From assembly GCA_021819725.1 (NCBI GenBank), contig JAKAQR010000077.1:1-9038 (forward strand): 9,038 nucleotides of DNA, read 5' to 3'. A program made the position numbers and the translations under genes. This document shows positions 1 to 6,750 of this stretch, one piece after another. The DNA comes from Actinomycetes bacterium (GTDB taxonomy: Bacteria > Actinomycetota > Acidimicrobiia > Acidimicrobiales > Acidimicrobiaceae). Under the pieces are notes generated by a model. The model was not told the DNA's origin and ran no database searches. It saw only the letters and a program-made list of their open reading frames with translations. Position 1 is the first letter of the stretch; the number at the start of each line of letters is the position of its first letter.

Positions 1-83
1 TAGTTCCAGGAGCCTTCTCAGTACTCGTTCCTTCTGTTCTCTCGGGTATACCTTCATCTGACTCCTCGTTCCCCGCCCTTGAT

Positions 84-791
84 ATGACTGTAGTGGATCT
101 CCCTTCAAGGGCTCTGATGGCTAGGGCTACACAACACATCGAGTGTGCCAAGGGGCTGATGCGCCAGTACTTTATTGAACTCGAGGATCCTGATCTGGCC
201 TATCTCGTGGAAGGCACCGACGAATTCAACGCCTATATCGAGGATATGCGTTGGGCTCAGGAGTACGCCTTTGCGAATCGTCAGGCGATGATGGATGAGG
301 TGGTACGCCAGGTAGCTTGGTTCCTTGGACGCACATTGCGACCCGAACCAGCGATCAACTGTCACCACAATTACACGGTCATGGAGCATCATGATGGGCG
401 TGATGTCTGGCTCACGCGCAAGGGTGCCATTCGTGCGAGAAGCGGGGACTTGGGCGTTATCCCTGGTTCGATGGGAGCCAAGAGCTATATTGTCCGTGGC
501 CGAGGTAGCAGAGCCAGCTACACGAGTTCATCCCATGGCGCTGGCAGACGCCTGTCAAGGATGGAGGCGCGTCGGAGTCTCTCTGTCGAGTCGCTGAATG
601 CCGAGATGTCGGGTAAGAGCTGGAATGCCCCAAGTGCCGAGGCGCTTCTAGACGAACACCCCGATGCCTATAAACCGATCGCGGAAGTGATGGAGGCACA
701 GACTGATCTCGTTGAGGTTGTTCATGAGCTGCGTCAGATCTTGAACTATAAGGGGGTCGAAGAAGTGAGAAGGAAGGGACGGGCACGATAG
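84..791 (+). CDS. rtcB: RtcB-family RNA ligase, C-terminal part (5' half missing or degraded)
   Basis: RtcB joins RNA 2',3'-cyclic phosphate (or 3'-phosphate) ends to 5'-OH ends using GTP and Mn2+, in tRNA splicing or RNA repair. From about residue 15 the protein follows the RtcB C-terminal half: DLAYLVEGT (37-45), the INCHHNY metal-binding motif (91-97), TRKGAI (111-116), IPGSMGAKSYIVRG (126-139), and SSSHGAGR (148-155) with the guanylylated His at 151, ending near the family's usual KG terminus (223-224) plus 11 extra residues. RtcB is normally about 400-480 aa. This frame stays open to the left edge of the window, but residues before about 15 and codons 3-83 do not match the expected GNH and HSGSRG segments, so two metal-ligand histidines are not visible. 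The HSGSRG position reads DLPSRA. No convincing ribosome binding site precedes the ATG at 84, so that start is arbitrary. Family assignment is strong. Whether the product is functional is doubtful; a frameshifted pseudogene is most likely. Confidence 0.8.
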   Translation: MTVVDLPSRALMARATQHIECAKGLMRQYFIELEDPDLAYLVEGTDEFNAYIEDMRWAQEYAFANRQAMMDEVVRQVAWFLGRTLRPEPAINCHHNYTVMEHHDGRDVWLTRKGAIRARSGDLGVIPGSMGAKSYIVRGRGSRASYTSSSHGAGRRLSRMEARRSLSVESLNAEMSGKSWNAPSAEALLDEHPDAYKPIAEVMEAQTDLVEVVHELRQILNYKGVEEVRRKGRAR

Positions 792-855
792 TCCGTCGCT
801 CTCGGGGGCGACCGGGAAGAGGCCATAGTACAGATCGCGAGGGGTAAGTGGAACA

Positions 856-900
856 AAAAGTCGAGAGACCGCCCAAGCAAATGGTTGGGCGGTCTCTCGA
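856..900 (-). terminator. Intrinsic terminator for glnII (perfect 16-bp stem)
   Basis: Arms at 861-876 and 885-900 are perfect inverted repeats (16 bp) with an 8-nt loop. Read on the minus strand the stem is followed by CTTTTTG (862-856), the U-tract of an intrinsic terminator. The plus strand has no T-run after position 900, so it acts for glnII, which ends about 54 nt upstream, rather than for the convergent rtcB fragment. Two smaller hairpins lie between the glnII stop and this one. One is a 4-bp AGCC/GGCT stem at 944-954 followed by five U at the stop codon. The other is a roughly 9-bp stem at 917-937. Confidence 0.85.
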
Positions 901-953
901 CATTGACGAATGCCGGCGCCTCGTCTTAGATGAGGCGATAAAAAGCCGAAGGC

Positions 954-1994
954 TCAGATGGCGTCAGCGAGATCGGCCGAAGGTGCCTCTGCGGACGACT
1001 CAGCATCCGAACAGACGGTGTCGATGATAAGACGGCAGACCGTATACGGATCCATGTTGGCATTTGGACGTCGATCCTCGAGCCACCCCTTGCCTGCCTT
1101 AGCGGCAGCCCACGGGATGCGAATTGAGGCGGCACGGTTGGAGACACCGTAGCTGAACTCGTCATAGCGGGCGGTCTCATGCTTACCGGTGAGCCGACGC
1201 TCAATACCATCGCCGTAGTTGGCGATATGCTCTTCGACTTTTCGGCCAAGCGCCTCACACCCAGCGATAATAGGATCGAAGTCGTTCCGCATAGCCAGGG
1301 TGGAGAAGTTGGTGTGGGCACCGGCACCGTTCCAGTCGCCGGCTACGGGCTTGGCATCCCAGTTGACCTCGACCTCGAAGTCCTCAGCGATGCGCATGAG
1401 TAGCCAACGGGCGACCCAAAGCTCGTCACCGATCTCAGGTGGTGCGAGCGTGCCAATCTGGAACTCCCATTGGGCCATCATGACCTCGGCATTAGTGCCT
1501 TCGATATGGAGACCAGCCTCCATGCAGGCGAGTGTGTGGGCCTCGATGATATCACGGCCGACGATCTTCTGCCCGCCGACGCCGCAGTAGTAGGCTCCCT
1601 GCGGCGCAGGGAACCCGTTGACTGGCCACCCCAATGGCCGACCATCCTTAAAGAACGTATACTCCTGCTCGATGCCAAACATCGGTTCCTGGTCGGCAAA
1701 ACGCTCTGCCGTCTGCACTAACGCCGAGCGCGTATTGGTGGGGTGTGGGGTGAAATCGGTGAGAAGAACCTCGCAGAGAACGAGGACATTATCTCCGCCG
1801 CGAATTGGGTCTTGACACTGGAAGACCGGTTGCAGGACGCAGTCAGAGTTCTCCCCAGGGGCCTGGTTAGTACTAGAACCATCAAATCCCCATATATCGG
1901 GTGCCTTGCCATCTTGGATAATGCGCGTCTTGTTTCGCATCAAAGGCGTTGGTTTTGTTCCATCAATCCAGATATATTCAGCCTGGTAACTCAT
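954..1994 (-). CDS. glnII: Glutamine synthetase type II (GSII)
   Basis: This cytosolic ATP-dependent enzyme condenses ammonia with glutamate to glutamine, a main entry point for nitrogen. The 346-aa length and motifs fit the eukaryote-like GSII family, which also occurs in actinobacteria and rhizobia, rather than the roughly 470-aa GlnA. Visible motifs are WGFDGSSTNQA (35-45), metal-binding GIEQEY (107-112), GTNAEVMMAQWEFQIG (166-181), the ATP-site NGAGAHTNFS (222-231), RRLTGKHETA (266-275), SNRAASIRIP (285-294) and the terminal EDRRPNANMDPY (306-317). The last 20 or so residues are an Ala/Ser/Asp-rich acidic tail. It starts with ATG; the upstream purine-rich stretch is a weak ribosome binding site, but the N-terminus aligns with the family. 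It is convergent with the rtcB fragment, divergent from an amino-acid permease, and followed by a strong terminator. A GlnR-like box lies about 115 nt upstream. All family motifs appear intact, so it should be active. Confidence 0.96.
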   Translation of the reverse strand: MSYQAEYIWIDGTKPTPLMRNKTRIIQDGKAPDIWGFDGSSTNQAPGENSDCVLQPVFQCQDPIRGGDNVLVLCEVLLTDFTPHPTNTRSALVQTAERFADQEPMFGIEQEYTFFKDGRPLGWPVNGFPAPQGAYYCGVGGQKIVGRDIIEAHTLACMEAGLHIEGTNAEVMMAQWEFQIGTLAPPEIGDELWVARWLLMRIAEDFEVEVNWDAKPVAGDWNGAGAHTNFSTLAMRNDFDPIIAGCEALGRKVEEHIANYGDGIERRLTGKHETARYDEFSYGVSNRAASIRIPWAAAKAGKGWLEDRRPNANMDPYTVCRLIIDTVCSDAESSAEAPSADLADAI

Positions 1995-2109
1995 GGTATT
2001 TTCGCTTTCGGTTTCAGGTGTGGCTGATCCCGATAGAAGGAATCTAGCCGCACTCCAATTGCTTCACCTGTAAGAGTATGCGTTCTGGCTCGTGCGTGTA
2101 GGGAGTTAT

Positions 2110-2125
2110 GTTAACTCACTGTAAC
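2110..2125 (-). promoter_or_regulatory. Candidate GlnR-type nitrogen regulator box upstream of glnII
   Basis: The 16-mer is an imperfect palindrome with GTTA/TAAC ends. Read towards glnII it is GTTAC-N6-TTAAC, close to the actinobacterial GlnR half-box pattern gTnAC-N6-GaAAC, although the second half matches only at AAC. It lies about 115 nt upstream of the glnII start, a suitable place for an activator site, and glnII is a classical GlnR target in actinomycetes. It also lies about 380 bp upstream of the divergent permease. One weak match to a short degenerate motif can arise by chance. Confidence 0.35.
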
Positions 2126-2490
2126 GATTGGATCTGTACCGTCCAATACCCTGGCGGTGCGCGTGGGCGACGGACCATGTTCGCTATGGAATGCGGTGGT
2201 GGAGGTCGCTACAGGATAAGCATCCTGTGCTTGATCGTTGCCTGTCAAGTGCGACTGTGTTGGCGATAGTCAACTTGTTCTTTACCAGACATCGTGAAAG
2301 CCTGGATGAGATGCAGTCGCAGTCGCCGGACTCGTGGGCAGCAAAGGAGGCAAGGAGGCAGTAGTCGCCAGATCAGAGCATTCCCAAAGTCATGCTCGGT
2401 GCGGCAGTAAGTGGAGTCGATCCGCTGTTGGACATGCTGATGTTTTGCTCGGTGTGTTTCTTCTAGGTGTAGAGTAGTGGCGTTGATCGA

Positions 2491-2499
2491 AGAGGAGGA
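2491..2499 (+). promoter_or_regulatory. Ribosome binding site fixing the permease start at 2504
   Basis: The AGAGGAGGA run is strongly complementary to the 16S rRNA 3' end and ends 4 nt before ATG at 2504. An in-frame GTG at 2477 would extend the protein by 9 residues but would place this sequence inside the gene, so the ATG is preferred. Confidence 0.8.
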
Positions 2500-2503
2500 A
2501 TCG

Positions 2504-3925
2504 ATGACTGAGGACGTGAAGCCAACTGAAAAGTCGAATAGACTTCGACAAAACTCGTTGAGCACCGCTGATATTCTTGGCGTCTCGCTGGCCGACACGG
2601 CGCCGGCGATGAGCTTCTTCTTCTCATTCGCTGCCATCGCGGCAGCGGCGGGTATCGCGAGCCCGTTGGCGATTATCGTTGCAGCGGTCGCCATTCTGTT
2701 GAAGCTGAACAGCCTGACGGAATTCACCAAGGTGTCTCCGAGCTCTGGCTCCTATATCTCCTACATCGGGAAGGCGTTCGGAGCGATTCCGGGGGTGATG
2801 ACGGCGTGGGCGCTCTCGGTCGGCTACATCGTCGCGGTTGGCTACGTCATGGCGATCATGGGTGGCTGGACCAGTCTGATCTTGCTGAAGTACCTCCATG
2901 TCTCCATCGCCTGGGAGCCTATCACGATTGTGTTTGTCGCGTTCGTGAGTTTTCTGGTCTATCGTGGCGTCAAAGTCAGCGCACGGTGGGCGACGATGGC
3001 ATTCGCATTCGAGCTGCTGCTGATCATCGTCAGTATGGTAGCCATTGTCATCACCAACTCCTCGCATCTGAACTTTGCGAGCTTTGAGCCCAGCCTGATC
3101 CATAAGGGTATATCGGGATTAGGGCTTGCCTTCCCACTCGCGATGTTTCTCTTCATCGGCGTTGGTAACCCTGGTGCTATGGTGGAGGAGACTCGTAACG
3201 CCAGACGTGCAGTGCCACGGGCCATCTACATTGCGACGATTTCGGTGGCGATCATCTACGTTCTGATGGCTTGGACGACCTCGGTGGCATTCCACAACAA
3301 CGCTACGACCATCGGTGGACTTTCGGCCCCATTCGTCACCGCCGCCGATAAGGCTCTTGGACCGGTATCCATTCTGGTTTACCTGGCTGGTCTGACCAGC
3401 ACCTTCTCCTCGCTGATCGGAGCAACAACCGCGCAGACCCGTATTATCTTCAGCGCTGGACGAGAGAAGCTGTTGCCGAGCGTGCTCGGAAAGCTGAGTG
3501 ACCGATATGGAACTCCCGTAGTCTCGTTGTTGGCCTATTCTTTGATCGCGCTGATTATCACGCTCCTGTGGGCGAGCCACGGTAATCCCCTGGACATCGC
3601 TGGTGATATCGCGACGCTTGGAACGATCCCTATCATCCTGGTCTATCTTGCGCTGAACGTTGCGTTGCCGGTCTACTTTCTCCGTGAGCACCGAGAGCTT
3701 TTCTCGGTACTCCGACACCTTATCATTCCTATTCTTGGTGTCGTTGCGTTGGTGCTACCTCTCTGGGGGTTGATCAAACCTGGGCAGCCCTATCCGTTTG
3801 ATATTTTCCCGTGGATTGTGCTCGCCCTCTTGGTTGTCAGTTTCGTCTTTGCCGTGATCCGGAGGCGCCAGATCCCGGATCTAGGGAAGAAGATCGGAAG
3901 CGTGCTTGCCGATGACTTCGAGTAG
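2504..3925 (+). CDS. APC-superfamily amino-acid permease
   Basis: This is a secondary transporter in the cytoplasmic membrane, probably importing an amino acid or related amine with a proton or another cation; the substrate cannot be read from sequence. The 473-aa length and about 12 hydrophobic segments fit the APC superfamily. Its TM1 motif is ADILGVSLADTAPAMSF (22-38). A polar loop KVSPSSGSYISYIGKAFG (76-93) follows TM2. The TM6 region is FIGVGNPGAMVEETRNARRAVPRA (217-240), with the Glu and Arg/Pro residues typical of the family. The loop after TM8 contains AQTRIIFSAGREKLLP (310-325). The N-terminus is a short hydrophilic cytoplasmic tail and the C-terminus ends in a basic stretch (RRR 453-455) after the last membrane segment. 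A strong ribosome binding site supports the start. The gene is divergent from glnII, so a role in nitrogen or amino-acid supply is reasonable inference. No clear intrinsic terminator follows. Confidence 0.92.
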   Translation: MTEDVKPTEKSNRLRQNSLSTADILGVSLADTAPAMSFFFSFAAIAAAAGIASPLAIIVAAVAILLKLNSLTEFTKVSPSSGSYISYIGKAFGAIPGVMTAWALSVGYIVAVGYVMAIMGGWTSLILLKYLHVSIAWEPITIVFVAFVSFLVYRGVKVSARWATMAFAFELLLIIVSMVAIVITNSSHLNFASFEPSLIHKGISGLGLAFPLAMFLFIGVGNPGAMVEETRNARRAVPRAIYIATISVAIIYVLMAWTTSVAFHNNATTIGGLSAPFVTAADKALGPVSILVYLAGLTSTFSSLIGATTAQTRIIFSAGREKLLPSVLGKLSDRYGTPVVSLLAYSLIALIITLLWASHGNPLDIAGDIATLGTIPIILVYLALNVALPVYFLREHRELFSVLRHLIIPILGVVALVLPLWGLIKPGQPYPFDIFPWIVLALLVVSFVFAVIRRRQIPDLGKKIGSVLADDFE

Positions 3926-4370
3926 CCAGCGGATCGGGGTGAGCGTTCGTCAGAGTCTTGGTGCGCCGTTTGCAAAATGAGTGGATGTCCTCTGAGTTCC
4001 GATCACTTTGCTGGGCGAAGCGCCCATCTCCACGGCTGACGCCCGTATCGTTGCCAAGGTTCGCCTAAGCAGCGCCTGCACTGGTATGCCTGAGTGAGCA
4101 GCATCCTTGGCGAAGCGGTCTTGGCGCGGAGCTCTGATTGGGGAGCTTGGTCAGCGAGCACCACGGGTCATCGAGACGCTATTGCGATCGATTGCGAATC
4201 AGTCTTATTGACATGATCAGGGGCCGTGGAACCGCCGACGATACTGTTGGCGATCGAGCGACCATAAGTGGTATCGAGAGCCAGACCGATACGTCATTGC
4301 TGCATCGACCTCACGCGTTGACCGTACCCATCGAGGTGTGTGGTAACGTACGAGAGGGTGGAGGTAATCG
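3926..4370. other. Intergenic region upstream of mftD
   Basis: The 445 bp contain no reading frame with recognisable protein features. A compact hairpin TGGGCG-AAG-CGCCCA at 4012-4026 lies about 90 nt after the permease stop but lacks a T-run on either strand, so it is at best a weak terminator or RNA-stabilising stem. The right end carries the candidate mftD promoter and ribosome binding site. I see nothing else that I can support. Confidence 0.5.
4318..4365 (+). promoter_or_regulatory. Candidate mftD promoter and ribosome binding site
   Basis: TTGACC at 4318-4323 resembles a -35 element. With a 17-nt spacer the -10 position is TGGTAA (4341-4346), a poor match. TAACGT at 4344-4349 fits TANNNT better but with a 20-nt spacer. 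The ribosome binding site is clear: GGAGGT at 4360-4365, 5 nt before ATG 4371. The ribosome binding site is well supported; the promoter is speculative. Confidence 0.4.
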
Positions 4371-5558
4371 ATGTCGAGTACACGCACATGGTTTGAATCG
4401 GTGGCGGAGGCGGAGCGTCGTGCTCGTCGGATACTCCCGCCCTCTGTCTTCGCGGCGATTCGCGCTGGTGCTGAGGGTGGGGTGACCTTATCCGAGAATG
4501 TCGCAGCGTTTTCTCGTCTTGCACTGCTGCCGACGGTAGCTGATCTACCGGCTGAGCGAACGCTTGCTACTGTCGTCATGGGAACACCGGTAAGTTTCCC
4601 AGTGCTTCTCTCGCCCACTGGTGTCCAAGCGGTGCACCCGGAGGGCGAGGTTGCCGTGGCGCGCGCAGCGAAGGAAGCGGATACCCTGATGGGGGTCTCT
4701 GCCTTCGCCTCCTCCCCGCTTGAAGCCGTCGCGGCGGTGACGGAGAAGTTTCTCTTCCAGACCTATTGGTCAGGATCTCGGTCGCTCTTGACGAGTCGGC
4801 TTCAGCGGGCGCGCGAGGCGGGCGCACGCGGTCTGATTGTGACCTTAGATTGGTGTTTTGACTTTCGGCGTGATTGGGGAAGTCCGTGGATTCCCCAACG
4901 CCTCGACACAAAGGCAATCGTTAGGTATCTGCCGGAGCTCGTGAGGCGACCAGGGTACGTGCAGCGCTACCTTGCCGCAGGCGGTCCGCCCGACCTTGGG
5001 GTCCCTAACATGGCTGATCTTCGCGGTGAAGTTCCAGGATTCTTTGCGGCATTCGAGGAGTGGATGCGTACCCCTCCTCCGACATGGGATGATCTCGCTT
5101 GGCTGCGCGAACAGTGGGATGGACCCTTCATGATCAAAGGGGTGACTCGGGTCCAAGACGCCCGTCGAGCGCGAGATATCGGAGCGACCGCTATCTCGGT
5201 CTCCAACCATGGGGGGAACAATCTCGACTCGACTCCCGCTACGGTTCGTTGTCTGCCTGCTATCGTCGACGCCGTCGGTGACGACATCGAGGTACTGCTC
5301 GATGGGGGTGTGCGGCGGGGCTCTGACGTGGTAAAGGCACTAGCACTCGGTGCTCGAGCGGTGATGATTGGCCGCCCATACCTTTGGGGGCTCGCGGCAG
5401 GGGGCACACTTGGCGTTACCAATGTCCTTGAGATTCTTCGTGCCGGCGTCTCGGAGACGCTCTATGCGTTGGGCAAGGCATCGCTCGCAGAGCTCAATCG
5501 CGCGGACGTGCTCGTGCCAGATGGCTTTGCCATCGGTGATCGGCAAGTCGATGGGTGA
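4371..5558 (+). CDS. mftD: Pre-mycofactocin synthase MftD (FMN-dependent alpha-hydroxyacid dehydrogenase fold)
   Basis: MftD is a cytosolic FMN enzyme that oxidatively deaminates AHDP, the cyclised Val-Tyr product made from the MftA peptide by MftC and MftE, to the redox-active pre-mycofactocin. The 395-aa protein follows this family along its length: WFESVAEAERRARR (7-20), ILPPSVFAAI (21-30), SPTGVQAVHPEGEVAVARAA (81-100), the MftD-typical RDWGSPWIPQ (167-176), PDLGVPNMA (207-215), WMRTPPPTWDDLAWLREQW (231-249), Lys256 in FMIKGV, SNHGGNNLD (278-286) with catalytic His280, DGGVRRGSDVVKALALGARA (311-330) and IGRPYLWGLAAGG (333-345) for FMN phosphate binding. The NN after NHGG replaces the RQ of lactate and glycolate oxidases and, with the SPTGVQAVHP and RDWGSP blocks, separates MftD from them. 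Start and ribosome binding site are clear. No mftA, B, C, E or F is recognisable beside it. A generic lactate or glycolate oxidase-like enzyme is the alternative, less likely from these motifs. Confidence 0.88.
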   Translation: MSSTRTWFESVAEAERRARRILPPSVFAAIRAGAEGGVTLSENVAAFSRLALLPTVADLPAERTLATVVMGTPVSFPVLLSPTGVQAVHPEGEVAVARAAKEADTLMGVSAFASSPLEAVAAVTEKFLFQTYWSGSRSLLTSRLQRAREAGARGLIVTLDWCFDFRRDWGSPWIPQRLDTKAIVRYLPELVRRPGYVQRYLAAGGPPDLGVPNMADLRGEVPGFFAAFEEWMRTPPPTWDDLAWLREQWDGPFMIKGVTRVQDARRARDIGATAISVSNHGGNNLDSTPATVRCLPAIVDAVGDDIEVLLDGGVRRGSDVVKALALGARAVMIGRPYLWGLAAGGTLGVTNVLEILRAGVSETLYALGKASLAELNRADVLVPDGFAIGDRQVDG

Positions 5559-5673
5559 GGTGCGAGAGCACTGTGTTCGCAGGTCGGACCGTCTGCGAAA
5601 CCGACCTCCCGCATCGGCGCTACATGCCAAAGACCAGGTTGACCCTGGCCAAGGTGCTCCATTGTAAGGGCAG

Positions 5674-5871
5674 TTACGTCGTCTTGGGCTTTGGTACGCT
5701 TGTCCCACCACCGCGCAACCCCGTCGCGAAGGCAAGCGAGGTATCACCTTGTCGCTGGAGATGAGCGTTTGAGAGGTTGACCATGGATTTGAGAGGCTGA
5801 CCATGGATTTGAGAGGCGATGCCTTGCGGCCCCAGCAAGATGATCCTGTTGTCGTCATTGATGCGATGCAA
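5674..5871 (-). pseudogene. Eroded P-loop ATPase fragment, possibly IS21 IstB
   Basis: Read on the minus strand, RIILLGPQGI is followed, after the tandem repeat, by GDTSLAFATGLRGGG in the same frame. Joined without the repeat, this resembles the Walker A block of IstB-type ATPases (ILLGPPGxGKTHLAxALGLRA). The lysine of GKT reads Asp and the motif is split by about 25 codons of repeat-derived sequence, so the frame cannot encode a working P-loop. There is no ribosome binding site, no Walker B, and no matching IstA partner. The IstB link is inference from one short block; chance similarity or another AAA ATPase is possible. Confidence 0.25.
5768..5817 (+). repeat. 20-bp direct tandem repeat, 2.5 copies
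   Basis: The unit TTTGAGAGGCTGACCATGGA occurs at 5788-5807, with one mismatch at 5768-5787 (T for C in the tenth base), and as a half-copy at 5808-5817. The copies are directly abutting. Closely spaced repeats of about 20 bp containing TGACC/GACCA are characteristic of IS21-family element ends, where they form multiple transposase sites. No matching opposite end or target duplication was identified by eye. Confidence 0.85.
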
Positions 5872-6141
5872 TAGGCGCCGCGCTCACTCTGAGGCTCTTC
5901 ATGCAGCTCTTGATCTTCGCGCTATTGGCTGCAACAGCAGTCGAGGAGGAAGGAGCCTGCGAGCCTCTGTTAGATGATAAACTTTCGAAAATATTGCACG
6001 ATGCCATGTCGTTGTCGCCACGACGTGTTAGGTTCGGTGTCGTGCCGGACGACCACTCTGATGACGATGATAAGCGCAAAGAAGGCGATGATGCGCCGAC
6101 AAAGCATGGCCGAGAGTGGCGATTGTCGTTGCTAACCTCGC

Positions 6142-6196
6142 TATAATGGGACTTTGAGGGATCATCCTTGACGGCCAGCGTCGAGTCGGATACTAC
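6142..6196 (+). promoter_or_regulatory. Promoter-like elements
   Basis: A perfect TATAAT lies at 6142-6147 but with no properly spaced -35. Just downstream, TTGACG (6168-6173) is followed after 17 nt by TACTAC (6191-6196), a reasonable -35/-10 pair. Either could drive transcription towards the gene at 6751, but that start is about 550 bp away, so the link is weak. Confidence 0.25.
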
Positions 6197-6750
6197 CAAC
6201 GCAAATCGAATAGGTACATCTGGCAGCCCAACTCCTCTCACCTCCCCTGACACGGCGTCCGCTGCGGTGAAGAGTCTTCTTCCTCGTCGTTACTATGCCT
6301 ATCACAGTGTCCTCGGGCGGGCTGGGACCCCTCGGCATTACCCTGCTCCGAACGTGTACCGCCGTGCAGTAAGGGATCGACGAAGGATCGGAATGGTTAC
6401 TGTCGTTCGCGCGAGTGCCTGGGGCGATCTTGGCTACCCTGGTCTCCAATTCGGCTCACCGAAAGCCTTTGACCTCCACAAGTTGGATGTGCAACGCATT
6501 CTGGAGAGGATCGGTCATGCTCCAGTGGAGAAGCGATGCCGCGATACACTGCGCGCCTCTCGCTCCAGTCCCGACGGTGACGAGAATCTCCAAGTGTGCC
6601 TGCAGACAACACTGCATCCCTGCCAACGTGACGGCGCGATGCAGGTTAGAGACCCGCACAGCGTCGCGCGTTGCACCCGACGATCCCCCAGATTCAACTG
6701 CTGTCCAGATTGTCTTGCGTGAACACATCGCTATAGAAAGGAGCACATCG

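Larger units (their letters stand above)
1995..2503. other. Divergent intergenic region between glnII and the permease
   Basis: About 510 bp separate the two divergent starts. It holds the GlnR-like palindrome at 2110-2125 and the permease ribosome binding site at its right end. An imperfect hairpin (CAAGT 2246-2250 with ACTTG 2273-2277, GACT 2253-2256 with AGTC 2268-2271) is followed by a T-rich run (2278-2283) and could be a weak terminator or leader structure. A TAGAGT hexamer at 2471-2476 region resembles a -10 element close to the permease, but its -35 spacing is poor. A short plus-strand reading frame (2128-2364, TTG start) has no ribosome binding site or recognisable motif and is not called. 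Confidence 0.5.
5559..6750. other. 1.2-kb stretch without a confident gene; probable decayed mobile or gene remnants
   Basis: Reading frames on both strands are short, overlap each other and lack recognisable families or ribosome binding sites. Contents I can point to: two mutually exclusive 7-bp hairpins just after mftD (5576-5582/5593-5599 and 5581-5587/5601-5607, no T-run); a 20-bp tandem repeat at 5768-5817 inside a P-loop-like minus-strand frame; a minus-strand 45-codon frame starting at 6107 whose product begins with one hydrophobic segment (IIAFFALIIVI) but has no ribosome binding site; and promoter-like hexamers at 6142-6196. A plus-strand frame at 6168-6722 and minus-strand frames at 6162-6449 and 6456-6806 give low-complexity or Arg/Ser-rich translations typical of non-coding frames. 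Confidence 0.5.

Noticed and set aside
2128..2364. 78-codon plus-strand frame in the glnII/permease gap
   Set aside because: TTG start without ribosome binding site, directly abutting the regulatory palindrome, Arg/Trp-rich translation with no known motif; an imperfect hairpin falls inside it.
4012..4026. Hairpin TGGGCG-AAG-CGCCCA as permease terminator
   Set aside because: Only 6 bp, about 90 nt after the stop, and no T-run on either strand; kept only as a note in the region entry.
4138..4485. 115-codon plus-strand frame upstream of and overlapping mftD
   Set aside because: It overlaps the well-supported mftD start in another frame, has no ribosome binding site, and its translation is Arg/Ser/Gly-rich without motifs.
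5901..6146. 81-codon plus-strand frame with an acidic DDHSDDDD stretch and a hydrophobic N-terminus
   Set aside because: No ribosome binding site before ATG and no recognisable family; it lies in the eroded stretch, so I keep it only as part of the region note.
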